A stretch of 64,000 nt of DNA from Shewanella chilikensis (GCF_002836945.1 NZ_NIJM01000005.1:59478-123477); one strand, 5' to 3'. Positions 25,095 through 33,967 are shown, counted from the stretch's first letter. Notes: a model not told the origin generated them from the letters alone. A program made the numbers and translations.

Positions 25095-26345
25095 ATGCAA
25101 AAAGTGAATAAGCTTGCTGCAGCCATGCTGTTGACTTTGTCAGGCAGTGCAGTGCTTATGGCGCCAATCGCCCAGGCCGCTGAGAAATGTCCTATCGACC
25201 AACGTCAGGCCAAGGCTGTGGGTCAAACTGCTGCCAAAAAGGTGCAGAGATCCTTTGAAGCCTATCAGGACGGTAATCTGGACGAAGCAATCGCCGTATT
25301 GCTTGAAGCCAACGCCCGTAATGACTTCGACAAGGCTTATATCGCCCGTATGCTGGGTAACTTCTACGCTGAAAAAGGTCAGATGGGCACTTCCATCAAG
25401 TACCTGAAGCAGGCAGTAGAGGCAGATATCCTCGGTGGAACCGACCACAGTGCAACTCTGAAGTTGTATGCGGATCTACTGCTGCAGGAGAAGAAGTTTA
25501 AAGAAGCTATCACCTACTATAACAAGTGGATGGACTTCTCCTGTAAGCAAGATCCTGTGGTCTACCGTCGTATCGGTATTGCCTATACTGAACTGAAAGA
25601 CTATCCAAATGTGCTGAAAACAGCGGACAAAGGTTTGTCACTGGCGGAAAAGCCTGATAAGAACCTTTACCAGCTTAAGTTCCAGGCTTACTTCAACCTC
25701 AAGCAGTACAAGAAAGCGGTTGGTGTTCTGGAAACTATGGTGCCCCTGTTTCAGGACGATAAGCGTCTTTGGGTTCAGTTGGCTCAGCTCTATCTGCTGA
25801 CCGAGGACTTCGACAAGGCTACAGTGACATACGATTTGGCCTATCAGAACGGTTTCCTGGAAACTGCTGATAACATCACTCGTTTGTCGCAACTGTTGGC
25901 GTCCAAAGGTTCGGCTTATCGCGGCGCAGTGATTTTCGAGAAGCACATGAAGCAAGGGCTTATCGAAAAAAGTGAGAAAAACCTGTCTATGTTGGCCGGT
26001 TTCTTCCACAACGCCAAGGAGTTGAAGAAGGCCGCGGCTTATTATGGTCAAGCAGCAGCTGCCGGTAACGATGGCAAGCTGTACCTGAAACAAGGTCGTT
26101 TGCTGGCTTTGGATCAGCAGTTCAAGGAAGCGATTCCAGTACTCAAGCAAGCGCTGGATGCCGGATTGGAAAATCCTGGCGAAGCTCAGTTTGAGCTGGC
26201 TCTGGCCTACCTGAACCTGAAAGACTATAAGTCGGCATACCGCCGTGCTGAATTGGCCTCAAAAGACTCCAAGACAGCACGTAGCGCCACCAGCTATCTG
26301 TCATACATAAAAGAGAAAGCGCGGATCCATAACGTTTCACTCTAA
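25095..26345 (+). CDS. TPR-repeat protein ending the TonB2 operon (TtpB-like)
   Basis: 416 residues. A signal peptide (MQKVNKLAAAMLLTLSGSAVLMAPIAQA), then about nine tetratricopeptide repeats covering nearly the whole mature protein (for example DKAYIARMLGNFYAEKGQMGTSIKYLKQAVEADI and ERRLW-like VPLFQDDKRLWVQLAQLYLLTEDFDKATVTYDLAYQNGF). This is the periplasmic TPR protein regularly encoded last in TtpC/TonB2 operons, probably a scaffold. It begins one base after tonB ends and is followed by a strong terminator. Confidence 0.9.
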   Translation: MQKVNKLAAAMLLTLSGSAVLMAPIAQAAEKCPIDQRQAKAVGQTAAKKVQRSFEAYQDGNLDEAIAVLLEANARNDFDKAYIARMLGNFYAEKGQMGTSIKYLKQAVEADILGGTDHSATLKLYADLLLQEKKFKEAITYYNKWMDFSCKQDPVVYRRIGIAYTELKDYPNVLKTADKGLSLAEKPDKNLYQLKFQAYFNLKQYKKAVGVLETMVPLFQDDKRLWVQLAQLYLLTEDFDKATVTYDLAYQNGFLETADNITRLSQLLASKGSAYRGAVIFEKHMKQGLIEKSEKNLSMLAGFFHNAKELKKAAAYYGQAAAAGNDGKLYLKQGRLLALDQQFKEAIPVLKQALDAGLENPGEAQFELALAYLNLKDYKSAYRRAELASKDSKTARSATSYLSYIKEKARIHNVSL

Positions 26346-26361
26346 TGCTATGCCAGCTAAA

Positions 26362-26390
26362 TAAAGCCCCGTATGGGGCTTTATTTTTTT
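26362..26390 (+). terminator. Terminator of the TonB2 operon
   Basis: TAAAGCCCC-GTAT-GGGGCTTTA followed by a long T-run. Confidence 0.92.
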
Positions 26391-27012
26391 TGGTTCATCG
26401 CTGATCTCCTGCGAACGCCACTCTGACTTTCAAACGCCACTCTGACTTTCCCAAAAGAGGTATGCGGTATCCCGCTAGCCATAGTCTATTCGCTTCAGCA
26501 GCTTGTTTTTGTTATTCAAACCTTCCAATTGATACCTGGTACAGCTCAAACAAGGGGATGAGTAATTGGCTGTCAGCATTGGGTCAAGGTTTCTGTTTGG
26601 TTAACCTAAAACCATAGTGCTTAAGTTGTTTTTTGAGAGCTTGCTGGCTCATAACCCGTCTGTTTATCAGTCAGCTTGCGGTTGTTTTGAGTAGGCTCAA
26701 GAGGTCAGGTTAGCCATACTTTGATCGACAAGTTTGCTTGAGACCGGCATTGCCAATGAGCCCTGTCATACTTGGCAATAATATCAAGCCGAGCATAGCT
26801 CTTTTGAGATAAGGCATCAGGTGCGCTAGCTGGAAGGCAGCGCTCATATTTATGATTGCGACTTCAAAGCTTTGACAAAGGTTCGACAGAAAAACGGCTG
26901 GAGTCGTTAGTATTTGTTACTTGGTAACGAATCAATGACTTAACAGCCGTTTGCATTTCCAGGTGCGTACGGATCTATGATTTACTTTTTATACGCAAGC
27001 TTGACTTCTGCT
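26391..27012. other. Gene-poor region with tandem repeat and long hairpin
   Basis: About 620 bp with stops in all frames. An 18-bp sequence (AACGCCACTCTGACTTTC) is tandemly duplicated at 26414-26431 and 26433-26450. On the minus strand fragments such as MSQQALKKQLKHYGFRLTKQKP (about 26600-26665) read protein-like, suggesting a decayed gene or insertion sequence, but I cannot assign a family. A long hairpin lies at 26892-26952. Confidence 0.4.
26892..26952 (-). terminator. Long imperfect hairpin, likely terminator of the beta-helix/haem gene
   Basis: Outer arms AAACGGCTG and CAGCCGTTT are perfect, and the tip GTTAC-TTG-GTAAC pairs. Between them the two sides are largely complementary, with small bulges. 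On the minus strand the right-hand arm is followed by TTTTT, 60 bp after the stop of the gene at 27013. Confidence 0.6.
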
Positions 27013-29655
27013 TCAGTTGGAGCAGTTGGCCGCTGGTAAACGTTTAATCCATTCGCTTATCAGCGCGACTCCTTCCTCGTGGCTGAGGCTACGGCCAATT
27101 TCGGGCATTCTGTCGCCCGGCTCATTGCTCTGCATCCGGAAATGCATGATGGACTCGGCCGGATTACCCGGTACCACATCATAGCCCAGAGTGCCGCCGC
27201 CATAGGCTACAGGCGATTTACAGGTGCCGTGGCTGAAGCCGTTGTCTTCATCATAGCTGCGCTGGTATTCCAGTTTCAGCCCGGTATTGGAGGCATTGCC
27301 TTCGGGTCTGTGGCAGTGGGCGCAGTTGATATCCAGGTAGCCCTTGGCAGTTTGCATCAGCTCGCTGTCACTGAGCTGAGTCAAAGTGGCTTCATCACCA
27401 TCCACATAGGCTGGCACCTTGTCGACGCTGGTAAGGGTTGGCAGGCCGCTGAGAATACCCGCGCTTTGCCAATGAAGCAGTTGGTTGGCGCTGCCATTCT
27501 GGTAGGGGTAGTCACGGTTCAGATGGCGGGCCTTGGGACCAATCGGCATAAACACCGCCTGGCTGGCGCTGTCTGCCTTGAACTGATGACACTGCTTGCA
27601 CTGATTCATTGACGGGACAACATAGTCAAAGTTCAGGGTTTGCCCCTTGTGCACCACGCTCTTGCCTTGAATGGCACCGGCCTTGGCCAAAGTGGCATCT
27701 GTTTGCTCGGCATTCCAGACATAGGGCAGGGCGGTCCAGCCCGACTCTCTGTGGATCAACAACCGGGTTTCAATCAGAGTTTCATTGTCCACGCCTCTGG
27801 TTGCGGTATCGGCAGGCAGGGCAAATGTTTTCACCAGTACTGTGCCTACCGGGAAGTCAAAGGCCTCATTGCTGCTGTAGTTGGCTTGTTTCCCTTCCGG
27901 CACAAACACATAGCGATACTTACTGGCATAGTCGGTAAACAGCGGCGTGTTGAGATCGTAAGGGATCCCGCCACTGTTTGGCATGGCCGCCGGCATAGAG
28001 GCGTCGGCAAACAGGCGGTACTGTGCCAGGCTGCTGCAATTGGCACCCGTCAGAGCATCCCAGTTCACACTAGAGCCTTGAGCGCTGCACAGCGACAGGT
28101 CGCCATCGCCTTCAAGGCCGCCTTCACCTTCTCCTATAGTACCGCCACCGCCGACCAGAACGCCGCCGTCACAACCTTCGGTATCATCATCCACGCCGCA
28201 GCCGAAGATCTGTTCGCCGAAAGTGACGGTATGCACAGGTAGGCTGACCAAAGAGCATTGCAACAGTTGCTGCTGCTTGGCTTCATACATGACATCGGGA
28301 ATGCTGACATCGGTATTGCTGTTGCCGTAGAGCTGCCCAATACTGACATCTCCATTGTTGCTGGCACAGACATTTTCACTGCCGTCAGGGTTGAAGGGGA
28401 GTTCACCAAATCCGAGATAGGCGCCGGTACCATTGTTGGCGAGCAGTTCACCCAGGCCATCGTAGAGGATCCCCGGGAAGCGGCCATGGCTGTAGATGTA
28501 GGCCTTGATGATATCCTCGATAAGATAGCCGTTGGGCTTGGTGGCAAAACCACTTATCTGGTTGTCATGGATATAGATGTTGCGCGGTGTGGCGCGCCAG
28601 CCATCTTCAATGGCCTGACCCTGCTGGGCATAGCTGGCGGCAAAGGCAGAGACATCCGGCTCGGCGATAAAGAAGCTGGAGACTGTGACCGCCAGGGTAT
28701 CGTGGTTGCTGATCTGGTTGTTGAACACTTCCACATCGTTGGTGGACAGTATGATCACCCCGGTGCCGGGAGGAACAATATGCACTCCGGCCGGGTTGGC
28801 AGAGGCGTTGGCGAAGTTGTGGGTATTGTTGTCATAAACCTTGTTGTTGAATACCCGTACGCTGGAGCCGTACTTGTGGTTGCCAATGGGAAGGTCGAAT
28901 ACCAGAATACCACCGGTATTGCCCATGGCCTCATTGTCATAGACATCGGCAAAGCGCGAGTTTTCCACTTCGATACCGGCGACGTTTTCCTTGGCAATAT
29001 TGCGCCTGACGACTATGTATTCAGACTGGCCCACATAGATACCGGCATCGGCGCTGCCGCGGACATAGCTGTCTTCAATCAAAATATTCTCGCATTCCAC
29101 CGGGTAAAGGCCGTAGGCGCCATTGCCTTGATCCAGCTCACCTTCCCACACGGCGGAGACATTGCGCAGTATGATGCCATTGGTATTTTTCAGCTTGATG
29201 CCGTTGTTTTTGGCTTCATAGACCGACAGATCCTTGATGGTGATATTGAGGGCGTTTTGCACAAAAATACCGTCACCGGCGTTGGCATTGGCAAAGTCGA
29301 GAATGGTTTCATCGCGGCCATAGCCCATGACAGTGACATTGCTGGCATAGCTGCCGTCACCGTCGACATCGCCGTCAAACAACAAGGTGGCATCTATCTC
29401 AAATCGGCCCTTTGGCAACACGATTACAGCGCCACTCTGGGCGTTGATCAGAGCTTCCTGAATTCGGGTTGTCAAATTGTCTCCGGCTTCAACCATGATG
29501 GCGCCTTCGGGGAAGGGGCTGGTTAGCGGCGGTGGCGTCACGACCGGCGGTTCTGTGGTTTGAGACGTATTGTCGTCATCCGAGCAGGCAATGAGTCCCA
29601 GGGTTAACCCGGCTGCCAGCAACGCCAAAGTCAGGGGGTTTTTCTTGTTGAACAT
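27013..29655 (-). CDS. Fusion lipoprotein: parallel beta-helix plus c-type haem domain
   Basis: 880 residues. The signal peptide ends in a lipobox (LGLIACSDDD), so this is a lipoprotein. Residues ~45-480 are a right-handed parallel beta-helix (repeated NITIKDLSVYEAKNNGIKLKNTNG, NILIEDSYVRGSADAGIYVG, YIVVRRNIAKENVAGIEVEN). A Gly/Glu-rich linker (about 510-540, GGVLVGGGGTIGEGEGG) leads to a second domain of ~340 residues (AQYRLFADASMPAAMPNSGGIPYDLNTPLFTDYASKYRYVFVP...) with two CxxCH haem sites, CKQCH and CAHCH. The halves match what I know as TIGR03805 and TIGR03806, normally two adjacent genes in Shewanella and relatives; here they are one ORF. AGGAGAG precedes the ATG. Function unknown; surface-exposed redox or carbohydrate-related activity is possible. 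Confidence 0.88.
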   Translation of the reverse strand: MFNKKNPLTLALLAAGLTLGLIACSDDDNTSQTTEPPVVTPPPLTSPFPEGAIMVEAGDNLTTRIQEALINAQSGAVIVLPKGRFEIDATLLFDGDVDGDGSYASNVTVMGYGRDETILDFANANAGDGIFVQNALNITIKDLSVYEAKNNGIKLKNTNGIILRNVSAVWEGELDQGNGAYGLYPVECENILIEDSYVRGSADAGIYVGQSEYIVVRRNIAKENVAGIEVENSRFADVYDNEAMGNTGGILVFDLPIGNHKYGSSVRVFNNKVYDNNTHNFANASANPAGVHIVPPGTGVIILSTNDVEVFNNQISNHDTLAVTVSSFFIAEPDVSAFAASYAQQGQAIEDGWRATPRNIYIHDNQISGFATKPNGYLIEDIIKAYIYSHGRFPGILYDGLGELLANNGTGAYLGFGELPFNPDGSENVCASNNGDVSIGQLYGNSNTDVSIPDVMYEAKQQQLLQCSLVSLPVHTVTFGEQIFGCGVDDDTEGCDGGVLVGGGGTIGEGEGGLEGDGDLSLCSAQGSSVNWDALTGANCSSLAQYRLFADASMPAAMPNSGGIPYDLNTPLFTDYASKYRYVFVPEGKQANYSSNEAFDFPVGTVLVKTFALPADTATRGVDNETLIETRLLIHRESGWTALPYVWNAEQTDATLAKAGAIQGKSVVHKGQTLNFDYVVPSMNQCKQCHQFKADSASQAVFMPIGPKARHLNRDYPYQNGSANQLLHWQSAGILSGLPTLTSVDKVPAYVDGDEATLTQLSDSELMQTAKGYLDINCAHCHRPEGNASNTGLKLEYQRSYDEDNGFSHGTCKSPVAYGGGTLGYDVVPGNPAESIMHFRMQSNEPGDRMPEIGRSLSHEEGVALISEWIKRLPAANCSN

Positions 29656-29893
29656 AATCTCTCCTGATTATTGTTATTATTCCGTTAACAAGATCCCGGT
29701 TCATTTCCCGACTGACAATGTGAAATCCGGCCAAATTAGCGTCAAATAATGCAAGTAGCGACAGATAACAGATTGAAGCATTATCGCCATATATAAACAC
29801 TATTTTAACAACCATTTGTTTTTCATCATTTATTCTGGATTTAGTTCGCCGGCAGTGATAAAACCTCATGCGTCAGAATCAAAAGGAGTTGGC

Positions 29894-30613
29894 ATGAGTA
29901 AGGATGAACAAGAATACAGCCTTTCCGGTGATCCCATTTTCAGATACACGGATGGTGAAAAGGAGTGGCAATCGCCTATGGGGGAAGAGTGTATCGTCCA
30001 GATAAGCGAACATATTGAGCGCCATATTGGTGAAGTCACCTGGGTCTTTCATGAAGTTATCTCGGATACTGTGCATATTGATGTGCATTATGTGGCACCG
30101 ACAGACGAGCGACCTTTCCATACTCTGGTGACTTCCGGCATGAGTGACTTGCCTATGAGTACCCCCGAAGAGGCGGATATTCCCAGGTTTATGGAGCTGA
30201 TGATCACCTTGCCGGCGCACTGGCAGATAAGTCAGGAAGCCTTCAGCGATGAAAAGTGGTACTGGCCTGTAAGACAGCTTAAGTTTTTGGCGCGCTTTCC
30301 GCATAAATACGACAGCTGGCTGGGCTGGGGACACACAATACCCAATGGTGATCCTGCCGAACCCTTTGCCGAAAATACCCGTCAAAATGGCATGATAGTT
30401 CTGCCGTCGCTGCTACTTGATGACGCTTTCCACACCTTGGAGATTGACCGGGACAAGTGCATCAATTTTTATAGCCTGGTGCCGCTTTATGAAGAAGAGA
30501 TGATGTTGAAACTGGAGCAGGGCAGCGATGCCTTGTTGGAGCTGTTCGACAAGTATCAGGTGAGCGATCTGGTGGATGTGGCTAGAATCAATGTGGTCAC
30601 GGGGCGGAAATAG
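29894..30613 (+). CDS. Suppressor-of-fused (SUFU) domain protein
   Basis: 239 residues from ATG 29894, with AAGGAG just upstream; the open frame back to 29816 has no signal or family similarity. The protein is nearly all SUFU domain: ISEHIERHIGEVTWVFHEVISDTVHIDVHYVAPTDERPFHTLVTSGMSDLPM, then LMITLPAHWQ, WYWPVRQLKFLARFPHKYDSWLGWGHTIPNG, and the C-terminal FYSLVPLYEEEMMLKLEQGSDALLELFDKYQV. Bacterial members are cytoplasmic and uncharacterised, often thought to be immunity-like or protein-binding. No toxin partner is visible next door. Apparently monocistronic. Confidence 0.9.
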   Translation: MSKDEQEYSLSGDPIFRYTDGEKEWQSPMGEECIVQISEHIERHIGEVTWVFHEVISDTVHIDVHYVAPTDERPFHTLVTSGMSDLPMSTPEEADIPRFMELMITLPAHWQISQEAFSDEKWYWPVRQLKFLARFPHKYDSWLGWGHTIPNGDPAEPFAENTRQNGMIVLPSLLLDDAFHTLEIDRDKCINFYSLVPLYEEEMMLKLEQGSDALLELFDKYQVSDLVDVARINVVTGRK

Positions 30614-30658
30614 CCGAGCCCAGGGGACTCATTCATAGCACACCTATAATAACAAGGT

Positions 30659-30702
30659 AAAAGCCGGGCTGAGCTGCATTGTCAAAACTAGCCCGGCTTT
30701 TT
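30659..30702. terminator. Bidirectional terminator
   Basis: AAAGCCGGGCT and AGCCCGGCTTT arms around a 19-nt loop, with T-runs on both strands, between the convergent SUFU and DUF3083 genes. Confidence 0.9.
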
Positions 30703-30708
30703 TGAGTC

Positions 30709-31770
30709 TTAACGCTTGTAACTGATGTGCTGATGGAATCTTAACACCAGTTCATGGCGCTCCGGATCCAAACCTATGGCTTCGGCAAAGTCTTTCAAAG
30801 CCGCTTCCACCTGGTTCATATAGCGGCCATAACCAGGCTCTGTATAATCCTCTTTACCGGCGACCAGCAAAAAGTGCACCGATTCCACCAAGTTACCTCC
30901 ATCCCAATGGCTGACAAACTGAGCGTCGGTTGCCGTAGGATCAAAGCCTATCATCTGGGCTTCGGCAGTGCTTTCCACCTTCTCGAACTTACTGTTGCGA
31001 ACCAAAGGCATCAAGCCATTAGCTACCATGGCGGTGCGGTGCAATTGCTTGCCGGCCGCCGCGCTGCGGAACTTGTCCTCAAGGAACTGGTACAGAGGGC
31101 TGAAGTCCTCGGTATGCTCCTCTTCCAGTACGCTTTGTTTTAGGCGGCGGCTCAACGGCAGACTGACGGTGACATAGGCCAGTGAGCTGTGATCCTCCGG
31201 CAGTTTGCACCTGCGTGACTTGTAGCGCTGATAGATATCTCTTAGTTTGTAGCCATAGGTTTTTTTCTCACCCTTGGCACGGGCGAAGAGATCGTAGGCC
31301 ATGTGCTGGTGATCGCGGACTTTGACCTTTAACTCCTGCTCCGGTAGGTTGTCCAATACCCCATTTAATACGGCGTTTACCCGGTTGTGGAAGTTGGCGG
31401 CGTTAGCGCGAATTTCCTTACCTGTAGCCAAAAACAGCAGTCTTAACTTGCGGGCCTTGTAGTCCGGCTGGAAGAAAAGATTCTGGGCTTCATGGTAGGC
31501 TGGGTTGTAAAAGAACAGGATCTGTTCGGCAGTTTGGAAGCAGTAGGCCTCGGTGTGAAAACGCACCACAGGCAGTTTGTCATTGGCGATCACATGAATG
31601 TTGTGCAGATCTTCCTTTTCTGCCAACTGGAATACCAACTTGCTGATTTCGCGGTAGCAGTTTTCGTAACTGGCATAGTGACTGAGCAGCGCATCTGTCA
31701 TCAGTATTTCAGCCATGATGTACTGGCTGGTACGGGTGGCCAGGGGAATATAGACTTTTTGCAGGGACAT
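30709..31770 (-). CDS. DUF3083 family protein
   Basis: 353 residues from ATG 31770 (AAGGA upstream; an earlier ATG at 31788 adds MKQGKH). The protein is soluble and Lys/Arg-rich, without signal peptide. Conserved-looking stretches include VYIPLATRTSQYIMAEILMTDALLSHY, VIANDKLPVVRFHTEAYCFQTAEQILFFYNPAYHEAQNLFF, YGYKLRDIYQRYKSRRCKLP, and a C-terminal half that repeats the theme (QFVSHWDGGNLVESVHFLLVAGKEDY). This matches DUF3083, a family largely restricted to Shewanella and relatives. Function unknown. Confidence 0.85.
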   Translation of the reverse strand: MSLQKVYIPLATRTSQYIMAEILMTDALLSHYASYENCYREISKLVFQLAEKEDLHNIHVIANDKLPVVRFHTEAYCFQTAEQILFFYNPAYHEAQNLFFQPDYKARKLRLLFLATGKEIRANAANFHNRVNAVLNGVLDNLPEQELKVKVRDHQHMAYDLFARAKGEKKTYGYKLRDIYQRYKSRRCKLPEDHSSLAYVTVSLPLSRRLKQSVLEEEHTEDFSPLYQFLEDKFRSAAAGKQLHRTAMVANGLMPLVRNSKFEKVESTAEAQMIGFDPTATDAQFVSHWDGGNLVESVHFLLVAGKEDYTEPGYGRYMNQVEAALKDFAEAIGLDPERHELVLRFHQHISYKR

Positions 31771-31977
31771 ATGCTTTCCTTGTTTCATGTTATCACGCTG
31801 GTATGGGCATACTAGCCGGGTTGCACTGCACTCTCATTGCGACAAAACAACTTTCAATCCGATCGGCTATAGACTTATCGCGCCCGCCCTAGTGTAATCT
31901 ATGGTTATGATTTATTAAACATTAATAAACTTTAGCCAACCTTAAGGCAACAAGCTGAATTAAAGGAGTCATTAATC

Positions 31978-32478
31978 TTGATTACCGAAAGCCCCAGATT
32001 AATTTTGAGACAGTTCCGAGATGGTGATCAGCAGGCCTTGTTTGCCATGAACAGTATTCCCGAAGTGCTGAGGTATATCCCTGGTGAGCCATTGAAGGAT
32101 GTTGAAGAGGCCGGTCAGGTGCTTGAAAAGGTCATTTTTGCCGACTACCGCAAGTATGGCTATGGTCGCTGGGCAGTTGAGCATAAGGCCGATGGCAAGG
32201 TGATAGGTTTTTGCGGCCCCAAGTTCCTGCCGGAGTTAGGTAAGGTTGAGTTGGGATACAGGTATCTGCCTGAATACTGGGGCCAGGGACTGGGTTATGA
32301 AGCCGCCAGCCATGCATTGCCAGAAATAAAAGCGATTTGCGCCGTGAATGAGTTGATAGCCCTGATCATGGATGGCAATCTGGGCTCGGAAGCGATAGCC
32401 CTCAAGTTGGGAATGCTGCCGCAGGAAGAAAGTGAACTGATGGGGCACAAGGTGAGGGTATTCAGGTGCAGCCTTTAG
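31978..32478 (+). CDS. GNAT-family N-acetyltransferase (RimJ/RimL type)
   Basis: 166 residues from TTG 31978, with AAGGAG nine bases upstream and no better start. Motifs of the RimJ/RimL group: ESPRLILRQFRDGDQQALFAMNSIPEVLRYIPGEPL at the N-terminus, YGRWAVEHKADGKVIGFCGPKFLPELGKVELGYRYLPEYWGQGLGYEAASHAL (acetyl-CoA-binding region) and NLGSEAIALKLGM. It would transfer acetyl from acetyl-CoA to an amine; the substrate may be a protein N-terminus or small molecule and cannot be told. Confidence 0.9.
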   Translation: MITESPRLILRQFRDGDQQALFAMNSIPEVLRYIPGEPLKDVEEAGQVLEKVIFADYRKYGYGRWAVEHKADGKVIGFCGPKFLPELGKVELGYRYLPEYWGQGLGYEAASHALPEIKAICAVNELIALIMDGNLGSEAIALKLGMLPQEESELMGHKVRVFRCSL

Positions 32479-32541
32479 TCGTTTTTAGCTATGTCGTCCT
32501 GCGACTATTATGTCCGGCTGCTATTATGTCCGGTGATTGCC

Positions 32542-33216
32542 TTATCCGCCTGTTGCCGGCGCAGATGCGTCTGTGGCGGGGGCTTTGATGGCTTCGATTG
32601 CCGATTCAACCCAGGGCAGCACAAAGGCGGTGATCTTGGGCTGGGCCTTTTCGTTCGGGTGCAGCCCATCGGCCTGCATCAACTCGGGAAAGGGCGCTAT
32701 CTCTGTCATAAAGAAGGGCATTAGGGTGACGTTGGGCTGCTTGGCCAGGTCACTATAAACGGCGCTGAAGGCGTTGGCATATCTGGGGCCGTAGTTTGGT
32801 GGCACCATGACTTCGGAAAGCAGCACCTTGGCGCCGGATTGACGGGCCAGTGCAATGATTTTTGTAAGATTTTTTTTCAGCTCCGTTGGCAAAAAGCCTC
32901 TCAGACCATCATTGCCGCCAAGCTCCACTAATAGCAGCGAGGGTTTTACCGACTCCAGTAATTGAGGCAATCTTCTAAGGCCACCGGCCGTGGTTTCGCC
33001 GCTGACAGAGGCATTAACAATGTTATGCTCGGGTAAGGCTTGTCTCAGCCCTTCGACCCAACCCTGTTTCTCGGCCATGCCGTAACTGGCTCCCAGGCTA
33101 TCCCCCAGGATCAGTATATCAGCGGCCTTGACGGGCAGCGCAGAGAACAAGAATATGACTGGTATCAATGCCAGCGGACGCAAGCATAAGGAAGCAATTT
33201 TGAATAACAGTGCCAT
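32542..33216 (-). CDS. tesA: Thioesterase I / lysophospholipase L1 (SGNH hydrolase)
   Basis: 224 residues from ATG 33216. A signal peptide (MALLFKIASLCLRPLALIPVIFLFSALPVKAA) is followed at once by the GDSL block ILGDSLGASYGM with the catalytic Ser near residue 40. The Gly block is SGETTAGGLRRLPQLL, GGNDGLRG supplies the oxyanion Asn, and DGLHPNEKAQ the catalytic Asp and His. This matches periplasmic TesA, which hydrolyses acyl thioesters and lysophospholipids. The gene is divergent from the ABC ATPase and the two 5' ends overlap by 17 bp, an arrangement like E. coli tesA-ybbA. Confidence 0.93.
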   Translation of the reverse strand: MALLFKIASLCLRPLALIPVIFLFSALPVKAADILILGDSLGASYGMAEKQGWVEGLRQALPEHNIVNASVSGETTAGGLRRLPQLLESVKPSLLLVELGGNDGLRGFLPTELKKNLTKIIALARQSGAKVLLSEVMVPPNYGPRYANAFSAVYSDLAKQPNVTLMPFFMTEIAPFPELMQADGLHPNEKAQPKITAFVLPWVESAIEAIKAPATDASAPATGG

Positions 33217-33967
33217 TAAGGTTTCCCATCTCGTAAAAACTGTCACTACCCAGGAAGGTGACCTGACTATCCTGAGTGGCATCAATTTGGATGTCAAGCC
33301 GGGCCAGAGTGTGGCCATTCTTGGGCCATCAGGTTCAGGCAAATCAACCCTGCTGGGCCTGCTGGCGGCATTGGATACCCCCTCGTCCGGTGAGATTTGG
33401 CTCGATGGCAGTGCCCTGGCCGGGCTGAATGAAGAGCAGAAGGCTGCGCTGCGTAAGCAGAAAGTCAGCTTTATTTTTCAGTCTTTTATGTTGGTTGATA
33501 CCCTCAACGCTCTGGAAAATGTCATGCTGCCGGCTGAACTTGCGGGTATCAAGGATGCCAGAGAGCGGGCCAAAGCCATGCTGGAGCGAGTTGGCCTCGG
33601 GCACAGGCTCAATCATTACCCGAAACAGCTTTCCGGCGGTGAGCAGCAGCGGGTTGCTATCGCCAGAGCCTTTATCAGCGAACCCAAGGTGCTGTTTGCC
33701 GATGAACCCACGGGCAACCTGGATAAACACAACGCCGACAAGGTTGCCGACATGTTGTTTGAGCTCAATCGCGAGAGTTCGACCACCTTGATTCTGGTGA
33801 CCCACGATATGCAATTGGCCAGTCGCTGTGAGCGCCAGTTAGAGATGCACGAAGGGCGATTGTATGAACAGGGGCAGCAAACCCCGGCGGAAGAGGCCGG
33901 TTTGCATGAGGCCAAGACAGAGAGCCAGGTGTCGGCGGCATCGGTAACGGCAGAGGAGGGGCGCTGA
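33200..33967 (+). CDS. ybbA: ABC transporter ATP-binding protein (YbbA-like)
   Basis: 255 residues from TTG 33200 (AAGGAAG about eight bases upstream); a longer form from ATG 33155 would extend further over tesA. Walker A GPSGSGKST, Q-loop FIFQSFMLVDTLNALENVMLPAEL, signature LSGGEQQRVAIARAF, Walker B VLFADEPTGNLD and H-loop LVTHDMQLA are all intact. This is the LolD/MacB-like group that pairs with large FtsX-type permeases. It overlaps the permease gene by one base (ATGA-type). Likely moves lipophilic molecules from the inner membrane; substrate unknown. Confidence 0.93.
   Translation: MNNSAIKVSHLVKTVTTQEGDLTILSGINLDVKPGQSVAILGPSGSGKSTLLGLLAALDTPSSGEIWLDGSALAGLNEEQKAALRKQKVSFIFQSFMLVDTLNALENVMLPAELAGIKDARERAKAMLERVGLGHRLNHYPKQLSGGEQQRVAIARAFISEPKVLFADEPTGNLDKHNADKVADMLFELNRESSTTLILVTHDMQLASRCERQLEMHEGRLYEQGQQTPAEEAGLHEAKTESQVSAASVTAEEGR

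Noticed and set aside
26892..26952. Integron attC site
   Set aside because: The arms lack the conserved attC core (GTTRRRY type), no integron integrase is nearby, and the T-run placement fits a terminator.
28258..29526. Plus-strand 422-residue ORF
   Set aside because: It is antisense to the beta-helix domain of the fusion gene, arises from codon bias, and lacks family features or a ribosome-binding site.
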